Shown in pieces: positions 18,071 through 27,316 of a stretch of 64,000 nucleotides of DNA; positions within the stretch are counted from its first letter, which is position 1; the number at the start of each line of letters is the position of its first letter. The notes below the pieces were generated by a model that worked only from the letters and a program-made list of their open reading frames with translations, ran no database searches and had not been told where the DNA came from. The DNA comes from JAAGZL01 sp050291365 (GTDB lineage Bacteria > Pseudomonadota > Gammaproteobacteria > Chromatiales > Chromatiaceae), in NCBI GenBank assembly GCA_050291365.1, contig JBNKJS010000016.1, forward strand, positions 62,001 to 126,000. The letters are read 5' to 3'. The translations under genes and the position numbers were made by a program.

Positions 18071-19729
18071 ATGATTACAGGCAGAGCAGAGATTGGCTGG
18101 ATCCCAGAAGACATAAACCCCAATGGTTTTAAAACCATTCCTGAATTACTGGAGCACTGCACCAAGAACTTTGGCCCAAAACCGGCCTTTACCAGTTTGG
18201 GGCAAACCATAACCTATAACGAACTGGCTGAGCACGCCTCTGCTTTTGCCCATTTTCTACAGACGGAAACCGACCTCAAGCCCGGTGACCGTATTGCCAT
18301 TCAACTACCGAACCTCATTCAATACCCTATAGTTCTGTTCGGATCTATTCTCGCTGGCATGATCGTGGTAAACACCAACCCCTTATATACCGCCCACGAG
18401 ATGGAGTATCAATTCAAAGACGCCGGCGCCAAGGCCTTGATCATATATCAATGCATGGCCCCCAATGCAGAGAAGATCCTGGCCAGTACCGATATCGAAA
18501 AGGTAATACTAGTACAGGCAGCCGATCTACATGGATTTCTGAAACGCAAGCTTATCCATTTCGTTATCGAAAAAGTTAAGAAGATGCAGCCTGAGTTTAA
18601 TCTGCCCAAAGCCCTGTCACTACGCAACATTCTTAACAAACATAAAGGCAAAAAACACGACCCGGTGGAAACAACATCTGCATCCACTGCGGTGTTGCAA
18701 TATACCGGCGGAACCACCGGTTTATCCAAAGGAGCGGAACTCACCCATGCCAATATCCTGTCCAACATACTGCAGGCATTTCCCCGCATCGGAACGGCAG
18801 GTAAGGACTGGGCGGAAACCGCGATAAAACCCCTACCCCTGTATCACATCTATGCCTTTACCCTGGCCCAAACCGCCATGCTATCGGGCGGACACTGTGT
18901 GTTAATTCCCAATCCCCGGGATATACCTGGCTTTGTAAAAGAACTAAAAAACTGGCAAATAACCGCCTTTGTGGGCCTCAACACCCTGTTTGTGGCACTC
19001 TGCCGTGAACCCGGCTTTGAATCCCTCGACTTCAGCAAATTTCGCATCACCTCTTCCGGCGGCATGGCCCTGACCCATGATGCGGCTGAACAGTGGGAGA
19101 AGATAACAGGCTGCACCATAACCGAGGGTTACGGCCTGACCGAAACATCTCCCATGGTCACTATAAACCCACCTGGAGCACAACAGATAGGGACCATCGG
19201 ACTGCCACTGCCACATACGCGCATCCGCATTATCGACAACGCAGAAAATGATGTTGGAGAGGGCAAGGATGGAGAGCTCTGTATTTGGGGCCCGCAGGTA
19301 ATGACTGGTTACTGGAACAAACCGGAAGAGACAGAAGCGGCCTTCACCGATGACGGCTATCTAAAAACCGGCGACATAGCCATACTGCATAAAGATGGCT
19401 TCATCAGCATCGCCGACCGCGCCAAGGACATCATCATTGTATCCGGCTTTAACGTCTACCCGAATGAGGTTGAAGAGGTGGCAACCCATCATCCGGACAT
19501 AGTTGAATGTGCCGCCATCGGTGTTCCAGATGAAATAACAGGCGAGTCGGTCAAGCTGTTTGTTGTCACCTCAAATCCGGATCTCACTCTGGAGGAGATT
19601 CGCGACTGGTGCCGTGACAAACTGACTGCATACAAGATACCAAAGAGCGTTCAATTCGCAGAAGAGCTGCCTAAGACAAATGTTGGCAAAATTCTGCGCC
19701 GCTCGCTTAGAGACGGCTCTTGCTGTTAA
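18071..19729 (+). CDS. fadD: Long-chain-fatty-acid--CoA ligase
   Basis: This 552-residue AMP-forming acyl-CoA synthetase has the P-loop-like motif YTGGTTGLSKGAELTHANI, the A5 motif GYGLTETSP, and the C-terminal GYLKTGDIAILHKDGFISI, DRAKDIIIVSGFNVYPNEVE and KTNVGKILRRSLRD motifs. The last contains the catalytic Lys. It activates fatty acids to acyl-CoA for the dehydrogenases encoded beside it. The length fits bacterial FadD (about 560 aa). Confidence 0.95.
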   Translation: MITGRAEIGWIPEDINPNGFKTIPELLEHCTKNFGPKPAFTSLGQTITYNELAEHASAFAHFLQTETDLKPGDRIAIQLPNLIQYPIVLFGSILAGMIVVNTNPLYTAHEMEYQFKDAGAKALIIYQCMAPNAEKILASTDIEKVILVQAADLHGFLKRKLIHFVIEKVKKMQPEFNLPKALSLRNILNKHKGKKHDPVETTSASTAVLQYTGGTTGLSKGAELTHANILSNILQAFPRIGTAGKDWAETAIKPLPLYHIYAFTLAQTAMLSGGHCVLIPNPRDIPGFVKELKNWQITAFVGLNTLFVALCREPGFESLDFSKFRITSSGGMALTHDAAEQWEKITGCTITEGYGLTETSPMVTINPPGAQQIGTIGLPLPHTRIRIIDNAENDVGEGKDGELCIWGPQVMTGYWNKPEETEAAFTDDGYLKTGDIAILHKDGFISIADRAKDIIIVSGFNVYPNEVEEVATHHPDIVECAAIGVPDEITGESVKLFVVTSNPDLTLEEIRDWCRDKLTAYKIPKSVQFAEELPKTNVGKILRRSLRDGSCC

Positions 19730-19741
19730 AGGAAGAACTTC

Positions 19742-20287
19742 ATGCCTCTACCAAAAGCACAACGCCGTAAACATCAGCACAAAAGGGTTATCAACTCTGA
19801 TGCCTTTCTACGTGATGATGGACTATGGGACATAGAGGCCAGTATGGCCGATATCAAAAGCGAGACCACAGAGAGTGAAGCGCGCGATTATGTGCCTGCG
19901 GGAGAGCCGTTCCACGATATCAAAATAAGGGTGACAGTAGATTCCACACTGAAGGTACTTGAGGTGCATGCCTCTATAGATGCCTCACCCTTTGATGTAT
20001 GTCCGAATACCACTGACCTCTACAAGGAACTGGCTGGAACTTACATAAGACCAGGATGGCGCGCAAAGGTAAAAGAGCTGACAGACAAAGCAAAAGGTTG
20101 CACTCATATCAACGAGCTGCTCCCGGTCATAGCCACAACCGCATTCCAGGCCCTATGGCCAAATAGCGATGAGGCCACAAAAAAACAGGGTTACAAAGTA
20201 ATGCTGGATAGCTGCTATGCCTGGTCCAAGGATGGCGAACTGGTAAACAAATTGCGTTCTGATGGCATCATAGAAACGAAAGATTAA
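19742..20287 (+). CDS. DUF2889 domain-containing protein
   Basis: The 181-residue protein matches the DUF2889 pattern as I know it: LWDIEASMADIKSETTESEA, then EPFHDIKIRVTVDSTLKVLE, and GCTHINELLPVIATTAFQAL near the C-terminus. The family has no established function. Conserved His, Cys and Asp/Glu positions (HDI, GCTH) suggest a hydrolase or metal site, but that is inference. It sits 12 nt after fadD and 100 nt before fadB, which links it to fatty-acid or aromatic acyl-CoA metabolism. Confidence 0.75.
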   Translation: MPLPKAQRRKHQHKRVINSDAFLRDDGLWDIEASMADIKSETTESEARDYVPAGEPFHDIKIRVTVDSTLKVLEVHASIDASPFDVCPNTTDLYKELAGTYIRPGWRAKVKELTDKAKGCTHINELLPVIATTAFQALWPNSDEATKKQGYKVMLDSCYAWSKDGELVNKLRSDGIIETKD

Positions 20288-20387
20288 CCAGCAAACTACT
20301 AAACCCATTTACATCAAACCAAATGAAAATGCAGACACTAACAGACTGCATGATCATTTAAATACTTATACGAAGGAGATACGTGTC

Positions 20388-22550
20388 ATGTTGATGCAAG
20401 GTCAATTCATCCGCGTACAAACTGTTGAAGAAGGCATTTATGAGGTTGTATTTGACCGAGAAAATGACGCCATTAATAAGTTTGACCAGGCCACATTACT
20501 TGAGTTGAAAACGGCTATTGCCAAACTGGGTGAAACGAAAGATCTCAAAGGGGTCTTTTTCTCCAGTACCAAAGATGCCTTTATCGTGGGGGCAGATATC
20601 ACTGAGTTCACTCAGATGTTTTCTCACTCTGAGGAAGAGGTATATGAACACATACTCAGCCTGAACGATATATTCAATGCGATCGAAGATCTGCCATGCC
20701 CAACCGTTACTGCAATCAACGGACTTGCCCTGGGTGGCGGCTTTGAGCTCTGCCTCTCCACAGATTATAGGGTCATGGCTGATTCAGCCCAGGTTGGCCT
20801 GCCAGAGGTAAAACTAGGTATCAATCCCGGCTGGGGTGGAACCTTTAGACTGCCGCGCTTGATCGGTATAGATAACGCCAACGAGTGGATCTGCTCCGGA
20901 AGTCAGAAGAGGGCTAAGGCTGCTTTACAGGAAGGCGCAGTAGATGCGGTGGTGGCAGCAGACCAGGTAAATGCTGCGGCGCTAGACCTGGTTAAGAAAT
21001 GCATCGATGGAAGCATTGACTACCAGGCGCGCAGAACCGAAAAGACCAGCCCGGTAAAACACAACCCCATGGAATTGACCATGGCGTTTGAATCCGCCAA
21101 GGGTGTGATCGGCGCCAAGGCGGGGCCCCATTATCCGGCCCCGATGCAGGCCATTAAGACCATGCAGAGGGCGGTCAAGCTGGATCGCAAGGGCGCAATC
21201 GAGGTAGAAGCAAAGGCATTTGCCAAGCTGGCCAAAACCGATGTAACCGCAGCGCTGGTTGGTCTTTTTCTGAAAGATCAGTACGTCAAAAAGGTTGCCA
21301 AAAAATACACCAAAGACACCAGCCCCGTTGCCTTTGCCGGTGTTCTGGGTGCCGGCATCATGGGGGGCGGAGTGGCCTACCAGTCTGCCTCCAAAGGCAC
21401 ACCCATATTAATGAAGGATATCAACGAGCCAGCACTGCAACTTGGCCTGGATGAGGCCACCAAACTACTCTCAGGCCAGTTGAAGAGAGGACGCATCAAC
21501 GAGCAACAGATGGCCAAGACCATTACCCAGATCACCCCTACCCTGAGCTATGGTGATTTCAACCGGACCGATCTGGTTGTAGAAGCGGTGGTAGAAAACA
21601 TCAACGTCAAGAAGGCAGTTCTGGCAGAGGCAGAGCAGGCCCTGGGAGATGATGCAATCCTCACCTCCAACACCTCAACCATCTCCATAACCGAGCTGGC
21701 TACCGCCCTCAAGAACCCAGAAAGATTCTGCGGCATGCACTTCTTCAACCCAGTACACCGTATGCCCCTGGTGGAGGTAATACGTGGAGAGAAGAGTGGC
21801 GAAGAGGCGATTGCACGCACCGTTTCCTACGCCAAGGCCATGGGCAAGACCCCCATCGTGGTCAACGACTGCCCCGGCTTCCTGGTCAACAGGGTACTGT
21901 TCCCCTACTTCGGCGGCTTCTCCGCCCTGGTCAGCGATGGCGCAGATTTCCGTCAGATAGACAAAGTCATGGAAGGTTTCGGTTGGCCCATGGGTCCTGC
22001 CTATCTGCTGGATGTGGTAGGTATAGACACTGCACATCATGCAGACGCGGTTATGGCTGCGGGTTTTCCAGATCGCATGAGTCATGAGGGCGAGAATGCC
22101 ATTGACCGCATGTATGCGAATGAGCGCTTCGGCCAGAAGAACGACAAGGGCTTCTACCGCTATGAGCTGGACAAAAAGGGCAAACAGAAAAAGATCAACG
22201 ACGATACAGTGGATGCGCTGCTCAAGGATGTCACCGGTGAGATAAAAGAGTTCTCCGATGAAGAGATTATAGAACGCATGATGATCCCTCTGTGTGTAGA
22301 AACAGTGCGCTGTATCGAAGAAGAAATTGTGGCTAGTGGGGCAGAGGCGGATATGGCCCTGATCTACGGCATCGGCTTTCCTCCATTCCGCGGAGGAGCT
22401 CTACACTACATGGATCAGCTTGGGCTAGACAAGTTCTGCAAGATGGCAGAAAAGTATGAGCAACTAGGCCCACTCTATCACCCAACAGAGAAAATGAAAG
22501 CGATGGCCGCAAGTGGCGCAAGGTTCTTTCAGCAGGAGGAAGCAGAATAA
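20388..22550 (+). CDS. fadB: Fatty acid oxidation complex alpha subunit (FadB)
   Basis: This 720-residue multifunctional enzyme has an N-terminal enoyl-CoA hydratase (ALGGGFELCLSTDYRV and GLPEVKLGINPGWGGTFRLP, with both catalytic Glu positions) and a C-terminal 3-hydroxyacyl-CoA dehydrogenase (GVLGAGIMGGGVAYQSASKG; MHFFNPVHRMPLVEVIRG). It forms the alpha2beta2 complex with FadA. An AAGGAG box (20373-20378) precedes the ATG. Its stop and the fadA start share one base (TAATG), as usual in this operon. Confidence 0.97.
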   Translation: MLMQGQFIRVQTVEEGIYEVVFDRENDAINKFDQATLLELKTAIAKLGETKDLKGVFFSSTKDAFIVGADITEFTQMFSHSEEEVYEHILSLNDIFNAIEDLPCPTVTAINGLALGGGFELCLSTDYRVMADSAQVGLPEVKLGINPGWGGTFRLPRLIGIDNANEWICSGSQKRAKAALQEGAVDAVVAADQVNAAALDLVKKCIDGSIDYQARRTEKTSPVKHNPMELTMAFESAKGVIGAKAGPHYPAPMQAIKTMQRAVKLDRKGAIEVEAKAFAKLAKTDVTAALVGLFLKDQYVKKVAKKYTKDTSPVAFAGVLGAGIMGGGVAYQSASKGTPILMKDINEPALQLGLDEATKLLSGQLKRGRINEQQMAKTITQITPTLSYGDFNRTDLVVEAVVENINVKKAVLAEAEQALGDDAILTSNTSTISITELATALKNPERFCGMHFFNPVHRMPLVEVIRGEKSGEEAIARTVSYAKAMGKTPIVVNDCPGFLVNRVLFPYFGGFSALVSDGADFRQIDKVMEGFGWPMGPAYLLDVVGIDTAHHADAVMAAGFPDRMSHEGENAIDRMYANERFGQKNDKGFYRYELDKKGKQKKINDDTVDALLKDVTGEIKEFSDEEIIERMMIPLCVETVRCIEEEIVASGAEADMALIYGIGFPPFRGGALHYMDQLGLDKFCKMAEKYEQLGPLYHPTEKMKAMAASGARFFQQEEAE

Positions 22551-23731
22551 TGAGTATCTCTATCAATGATGTAGTTATAGTTGATGGCGTTCGCACCGCC
22601 ATGGGCAGATCCAGAAATGGTGTATTCCGTAATGTGCGCTCTGAGGCCCTCTCTGCCGAAGTTATCAAGGCGCTACTGAAACGCAACCCAGAGGTCAATC
22701 CAAAGGAGATTGAGGATGTTATCTGGGGCTGTGTGAATCAGACCCTGGAACAGGGGTTCAATATCGCCAGAAACGCCTCCTTGCTGGCGGGACTACCCCA
22801 TAGCGTATCGGCCCAGACGGTCAACCGCCTATGCGGCTCCTCCATGTCCGCCCTGCATATAGCTGCTCAATCCATAGTTTCCGGCTATGGCGATATCTTT
22901 GTGGTGGGCGGAGTGGAACACATGGGTCATGTCCCTATGGATCATGGCATTGACATAAACCCAGGACTCTCCAAACACGCTGCTAAGGCGGCCATGATGA
23001 TGGGGCTAACCGCCGAAATGCTTGGAAAAATGAACGGCATTGACCGGCGCATGCAGGACGAGTTTGGTGTGCGCTCTCACCAGCGCGCCCACCAGGCGGC
23101 ACTGGATGGCCATTGGGACAAAGAGATCATCCCGGTGGAGGGCCACGACACCGTTAACGGCTTCAGGACAGCCATCACATCCGACGAAGTAATTCGTCCG
23201 GAGGCAAACATTGATGATATGGCAAAGCTGAGACCGGTATTCATCCCCAAGGTGGGCACGGTAACCGCCGGCACCTCCTCCGCCCTCTCCGACGGGGCCT
23301 CCGGCATGCTGGTGATGTCTGAACAGAAGGCGAAAGAGCTTGGCCTGACACCACGGGCCCGCATCAAGAGCATGGCCGTTGCAGGATGCGATCCTTCCAT
23401 CATGGGTTATGGCCCAGTACCTGCCTCGCAAAAGGCGCTAAAGCGGGCCGGCCTCAGCGTAGAGGATATCGACTATGTGGAGCTGAACGAGGCCTTTGCC
23501 GCCCAGGGGCTATCTGTACTCAAGAACCTCAAGCTTCTGGACAATATGGAGGAGAAGGTAAACCTCTATGGCGGCGCCATCGCCCTGGGGCATCCTCTTG
23601 GCTGTTCCGGCACCAGGATATCCAACACCCTGCTCAACGTCATGGAGAATAATGACGGCAACCTGGGATTGGCCACCATGTGTATCGGCATGGGCATGGG
23701 TATAGCCACGGTGTTTGAACGCATGAACTAA
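22550..23731 (+). CDS. fadA: 3-ketoacyl-CoA thiolase (FadA)
   Basis: The 393-residue thiolase has the nucleophilic Cys in VNRLCGSSMSALHIAAQSI, the His in GGAIALGHPLGCSGTR and the second Cys in LATMCIGMGMGIATVFE. It performs the last step of beta-oxidation as the beta subunit of the FAO complex. It is the last gene of the plus-strand operon and is followed by a strong hairpin before the convergent ectR gene. Confidence 0.97.
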   Translation: MSISINDVVIVDGVRTAMGRSRNGVFRNVRSEALSAEVIKALLKRNPEVNPKEIEDVIWGCVNQTLEQGFNIARNASLLAGLPHSVSAQTVNRLCGSSMSALHIAAQSIVSGYGDIFVVGGVEHMGHVPMDHGIDINPGLSKHAAKAAMMMGLTAEMLGKMNGIDRRMQDEFGVRSHQRAHQAALDGHWDKEIIPVEGHDTVNGFRTAITSDEVIRPEANIDDMAKLRPVFIPKVGTVTAGTSSALSDGASGMLVMSEQKAKELGLTPRARIKSMAVAGCDPSIMGYGPVPASQKALKRAGLSVEDIDYVELNEAFAAQGLSVLKNLKLLDNMEEKVNLYGGAIALGHPLGCSGTRISNTLLNVMENNDGNLGLATMCIGMGMGIATVFERMN

Positions 23732-23747
23732 GGACGCTGCAAAACAA

Positions 23748-23789
23748 GCTGCCATTCCCTACATCTGGAACCTGTGAGGGAATGGCAGC
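23748..23789 (-). terminator. Hairpin between convergent fadA and ectR
   Basis: GCTGCCATTCCCT (23748-23760) pairs perfectly with AGGGAATGGCAGC (23777-23789) in the 68-nt gap between two convergent genes. On the minus strand it is followed by TTGTTTTG, so it fits a terminator for ectR best. On the plus strand the following bases are not U-rich. Confidence 0.7.
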
Positions 23790-23799
23790 AAGAATAAGT

Positions 23800-24351
23800 T
23801 TATACAGCTGTATCTTCGCCTGTATGAATGCTGTGCATCGGATTAATGGAACCCTCCACCGCTTCTGGCGAAGCTGTGATCGCACCACTGGTAAGCACCG
23901 GCGAGGCATCCAGATCTTCTGCATTCATCATCTCTGCAATTCTCTGCAACGATGACAACAACTGATTTTGCTCCCAATCTTTAAGCTCATTTAATCTATT
24001 CTGGAAACTCTCCTGGAGTAGCGGAACCGACTGCTTTACCAGCGCTTCACCATGGGCTGTAGCGCGCAGTATCATTTTGCGTTTATCAGAAACATCCCTA
24101 CTACGCTCAAGCAGGCCGCGACTCTCCAGTCTTTTTACCACATCAGTTACCGTTGCCTGACTCAGGCTTGCCCGCTTTGCCAATTCGCTGCCAGTCAACA
24201 CCTGGCTACGCACTATCTCCGTAAGCAGTAGCGCCTGGGGGCCAGTCAGACCATGACTCTGAACCAAGTTTCTAGAATGCTGATCAATGGCCCTGATAAC
24301 CCGACGCAGGGCAATAAGGATGTTTTCCGATATATCTAACTGGCTGGTCAT
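23800..24351 (-). CDS. ectR: MarR family regulator of ectoine synthesis (EctR-like)
   Basis: This is a 183-residue MarR winged-helix protein with the DNA-binding part SELAKRASLSQATVTDVVK and the wing region RSRDVSDKRKMILRATAHG. It is divergent from ectABC. That arrangement and length match EctR of halophilic methylotrophs, a repressor of ectABC relieved by osmotic upshift. I chose the ATG at 24351; an in-frame upstream start at 24390 would add 13 residues. A good EctR-like box lies at 24570-24587. Confidence 0.85.
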   Translation of the reverse strand: MTSQLDISENILIALRRVIRAIDQHSRNLVQSHGLTGPQALLLTEIVRSQVLTGSELAKRASLSQATVTDVVKRLESRGLLERSRDVSDKRKMILRATAHGEALVKQSVPLLQESFQNRLNELKDWEQNQLLSSLQRIAEMMNAEDLDASPVLTSGAITASPEAVEGSINPMHSIHTGEDTAV

Positions 24352-24472
24352 AATCTTTTGCGCATCAATAGGACAGTTAAAAACCATCATACCAGCAAAT
24401 ACCGTTTGGTTTGTTCTATCTAGCTTTTACCTATCACAAGTTTTGCCTTATGCGATTTTTTTCGACATACCT

Positions 24473-24490
24473 GGCGAATATATATTCGCC
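24473..24490. promoter_or_regulatory. Perfect 18-bp palindrome upstream of ectR
   Basis: GGCGAATATATATTCGCC is perfectly self-complementary. It lies 122 bp upstream of the ectR start codon (24351) in the ectR-ectA intergenic region. It could be an operator for ectR autoregulation or a second osmo-regulator. It differs in sequence from the EctR-like box, so I cannot name the protein that binds it. Confidence 0.5.
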
Positions 24491-24569
24491 CACTAAACAT
24501 TATTAGCAGGCTTGTAACAACAAATACCTATATATACAGCATGTTATGTTGCATTGTAGGCGCATCTTT

Positions 24570-24587
24570 TCTTTAGTATACTAAACA
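24570..24587. promoter_or_regulatory. EctR-like operator box in the ect promoter
   Basis: TTTAGTATACTAAA (24572-24585) is a perfect palindrome made of TTTAGT and ACTAAA separated by AT. From memory, the published EctR box of Methylomicrobium alcaliphilum is TATTTAGT-GT-ACTATATA, two 8-bp half-sites with a 2-bp spacer; this site matches that plan. It overlaps a likely -10 (TATACT) about 85 nt upstream of the first downstream gene. Confidence 0.7.
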
Positions 24588-24668
24588 AATATCCATTATG
24601 AAGCACCCCAATTATTACTACAGATCTGATTCTTATCCTTTTCTATCTCCGAACATACCAATCATTTC

Positions 24669-24851
24669 ATGTCCAAACGAGACATCTACAAATTTTCTGA
24701 ATCAGAGCAGACCAGAAATCTATTCCTAAAACCACAACGACACCAGCTATGGTTTTGGCTGATTCTTATTGTTGTTATAGCTGTCGTTCTGGCGCTTATT
24801 TTCTTTGGTCTATTTGATGCGTGGGGCCTACACCGCTCCTTTTTTGAATAA
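24669..24851 (+). CDS. Small single-pass membrane protein preceding ectA
   Basis: The 60-residue protein has a charged N-terminal half (MSKRDIYKFSESEQTRN) and one strong transmembrane helix (LWFWLILIVVIAVVLALIFF). It ends 16 nt before the ectA start and is probably co-transcribed with ectABC. I know no named family. A role in osmotic stress is suggested only by position. Confidence 0.6.
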   Translation: MSKRDIYKFSESEQTRNLFLKPQRHQLWFWLILIVVIAVVLALIFFGLFDAWGLHRSFFE

Positions 24852-24867
24852 ATCCGGGGATAAACGA

Positions 24868-25389
24868 ATGAAGATAGAGTTAGGAAATTCCACAATAACC
24901 TTCAGAAAACCCAAAGCCTCAGATGGCTCAGCCTTATGGCAATTAACACGTGAGATAGGCGTGCTGGATCTAAATTCCCCTTATGCATACCTGCTTATCG
25001 GTGAACACTTCTCTGAAACCTGCGTGGTGGCAGAAAAGGACGGAGAGATAGTAGGGTTTGTTTCAGCCTACACACCAAGTCAAGCACCGGACTCAATCTT
25101 TGTATGGCAGGTTGGAGTGGCTGTAAACATGCGTGGACAGGGGCTAGCATTAGAGATGTTACTTGCTATTTTAAAGCGCGAAATTTGTCAGAATATACAA
25201 ACCTTAAACACCACGATCACAGCGTCAAATATTGCATCGCGCGCGCTATTCTCCTCCCTTGCCAATAGGGTAAATGGTTCATTACAAGAACAGCAGGATT
25301 ACTTCCGTTGCGAATGGTTTCCAGAAGGAAAGCATGAGGCTGAATCGCTTTTCACTATCACCCCCATACAACTAGCAACTACAAAATAG
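24868..25389 (+). CDS. ectA: L-2,4-diaminobutyric acid acetyltransferase
   Basis: EctA acetylates L-2,4-diaminobutyrate with acetyl-CoA, the second step of ectoine synthesis. The 173-residue GNAT protein starts MKIELGNSTITFRKPKASDG and has the acetyl-CoA site near VGVAVNMRGQGLALEMLL. ATG 24868 follows GGGGATAAACG; an in-frame ATG at 24805 lies inside the preceding gene. Family members are 160-190 aa. Confidence 0.93.
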   Translation: MKIELGNSTITFRKPKASDGSALWQLTREIGVLDLNSPYAYLLIGEHFSETCVVAEKDGEIVGFVSAYTPSQAPDSIFVWQVGVAVNMRGQGLALEMLLAILKREICQNIQTLNTTITASNIASRALFSSLANRVNGSLQEQQDYFRCEWFPEGKHEAESLFTITPIQLATTK

Positions 25390-25431
25390 TTGTTACCAAC
25401 CGAATTACACACACGAGGCAACAAACTCAAT

Positions 25432-26709
25432 ATGAGAATTTTTAAAGAGATGGAATCAAATGTTCGCGGTTATGTGCGCTCATTTCCTGTTGTATTTGAT
25501 ACAGCACAAGGCGCGTATCTATTCGACGAACATGGCAATCGTTTTATCGACTTTTTTGCTGGCGCAGGCACCCTCAATTATGGACATAACAACCCGGCGG
25601 TAACAAAGGCTATCATCGAATATCTACAGAGGGATGGAATTGTACATGCCTTGGACAAGGCAACTGTAATCAAGCGCGCATTCTTACAGAAATTTAGAGA
25701 TACCATCCTGGCGCCAAGAAACATGGACTACAAGATACAATTTACCGGCCCTACAGGCGCCAACGTTGTTGAGACATCACTCAAACTGGCTCGCATGGTT
25801 AAGCGCCGCTCCAATATCATCGCATTCACCAACGGCTATCACGGACTCACCATGGGCTCTTTAGCTGTAACAGGCAATGATTTTTATCGTGATGAATCTT
25901 ATGGCGCACGCAACAATGCGGATAGCCTACCTTTTGATGGCTATTTCGGTCCGGATATAGATACCATCAAGTACCTGCGCAAGATGATAAGTGACGGCAG
26001 CAGTGGCATCGACACTCCGGCAGCGATCATTGTTGAAACAATACAGGGAGAAGGTGGGGTTAATGTCGCAAGCTGGGATTGGCTGCGCAAACTGGAACAG
26101 CTGTGTCGAGACTTCGATATTCTATTGATCATTGATGATATCCAGGTAGGCAATGGCCGTACCGGCACTTTTTTCAGCTTTGAGAAGGCAGGCATCAGGC
26201 CAGATATGATTACACTCTCGAAATCCATTGGAGGCGGACTACCTATGGCTATCTTGCTAATGCGTCCGGAACTAGACCAGTGGAAGCCGGGCGAACATAC
26301 CGGCACTTTTCGCGGGAACAACCTCGCGTTCATTGCCGCAACGGAGTTGTTGTCATACTGGGATAACGATGAACTATCCAAGACTATCGCCTACAAAAGC
26401 GGCATCATGCAACAGGAACTGCAAAACATCGCCGAAAAACACCCACAGTGGCATATACAAATTAGAGGCAGAGGTATGATCTGGGGACTGGAGTTTCCCC
26501 AACAGGGTATGGCCAGTGAAGTATCAACAAGGGCTTTTGAAAACGGTCTGGTAATAGAAACCGCAGGCTCGGAGGATCAGGTGGTAAAATTTCTGCCGCC
26601 CCTGACTATTGAAGAGGACACTCTTAGAGAGGGCTTGCAGATAATAGATGATTCCGTCGCATCTTTGATCAAGGAAAAGGAGCAGGCACACACAGGAGAT
26701 CCTTTATGA
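25432..26709 (+). CDS. ectB: Diaminobutyrate--2-oxoglutarate transaminase
   Basis: EctB makes L-2,4-diaminobutyrate from aspartate semialdehyde with glutamate as amino donor. The 425-residue class-III PLP aminotransferase has FTGPTGANVVETSLKLARMV, the Asp-containing LLIIDDIQVGNGRTGTFFSF and the PLP-lysine segment MITLSKSIGGGLPMAIL. ATG 25432 (MRIFKEMESNVRGYV) gives the usual length; a TTG at 25390 abutting the ectA stop would add 14 residues. Confidence 0.95.
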   Translation: MRIFKEMESNVRGYVRSFPVVFDTAQGAYLFDEHGNRFIDFFAGAGTLNYGHNNPAVTKAIIEYLQRDGIVHALDKATVIKRAFLQKFRDTILAPRNMDYKIQFTGPTGANVVETSLKLARMVKRRSNIIAFTNGYHGLTMGSLAVTGNDFYRDESYGARNNADSLPFDGYFGPDIDTIKYLRKMISDGSSGIDTPAAIIVETIQGEGGVNVASWDWLRKLEQLCRDFDILLIIDDIQVGNGRTGTFFSFEKAGIRPDMITLSKSIGGGLPMAILLMRPELDQWKPGEHTGTFRGNNLAFIAATELLSYWDNDELSKTIAYKSGIMQQELQNIAEKHPQWHIQIRGRGMIWGLEFPQQGMASEVSTRAFENGLVIETAGSEDQVVKFLPPLTIEEDTLREGLQIIDDSVASLIKEKEQAHTGDPL

Positions 26710-27098
26710 TAGTACGACGACTAGAGGCAATCGTAGGTACTGAGAGAGATATCACTGCAGAAAATGGCAACTGGGTTAGCAGGCGACTGCTCCTGCGTCA
26801 CGAAGGTATGGGATTCTCATTTCACGATACAACCATATTTGCTGGCACCGAAACATATATCCACTACAAAAACCACTTGGAAGCAGTCTATTGCGTTGGC
26901 GGCAAAGGCGAGATCGAAGACCTGGGGACCGGAAAGATCCACCAGATCTCTGATGGCACCATGTATGCGCTCAACGGACACGAGCGACACTATCTGCGCG
27001 CAGAGGAGGACATGCGCATGATCTGTGTATTTAACCCAGCCCTAACCGGAACCGAGACACATGACCTAGAGGGGGTCTATCCGTTAATCGAAGATTAA
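26706..27098 (+). CDS. ectC: L-ectoine synthase
   Basis: EctC is a 130-residue cupin that cyclises N-acetyl-diaminobutyrate to ectoine. It contains HYKNHLEAVYCVGGKGEIED, a metal-binding cupin segment, and TMYALNGHERHYLRAEEDM, both characteristic. It overlaps ectB by 4 nt. No ectoine hydroxylase (ectD) or dedicated aspartokinase follows; instead the original dusA start lies 63 nt downstream. Confidence 0.96.
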   Translation: MIVRRLEAIVGTERDITAENGNWVSRRLLLRHEGMGFSFHDTTIFAGTETYIHYKNHLEAVYCVGGKGEIEDLGTGKIHQISDGTMYALNGHERHYLRAEEDMRMICVFNPALTGTETHDLEGVYPLIED

Positions 27099-27161
27099 TC
27101 CGTAACAGCGACCTCCTCAATCACGCTCGAACAAAACAGAACAAATCAGTATCATTGCTGC

Positions 27162-27227
27162 ATGATCAAGCGCACACTCTCTATCGCCCCCATGCTGGAT
27201 GGGGGCTATTGCAATTATATTACCTAA
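27162..27227 (+). pseudogene. dusA: 5' remnant of dusA cut by the integrated element
   Basis: The frame MIKRTLSIAPMLD, then GGYCNYIT and a stop, matches the start of DusA (compare LSIAPMLDWTDRYYRYF in the intact gene at 42.5 kb) up to residue 13. It changes right where the shared 14-bp core ends at 27199. It is the native dusA start, left behind by insertion of the element with its own promoter region upstream. Confidence 0.85.
27186..27199. other. attL core of the dusA element
   Basis: GCCCCCATGCTGGA is identical to 42502-42515. Upstream of this copy the sequence is the native dusA start; downstream the dusA match ends. One copy of the arm-like heptamer TGGTACA lies nearby at 27262-27268. 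Confidence 0.8.
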
Positions 27228-27316
27228 ATAATCAGTATGTTATTAGCTATGTTTAAAAAGATGGTACATATTTGGCACGCTTACAAATTCTATGTCACAA
27301 GAAAATAATTAAGGAG

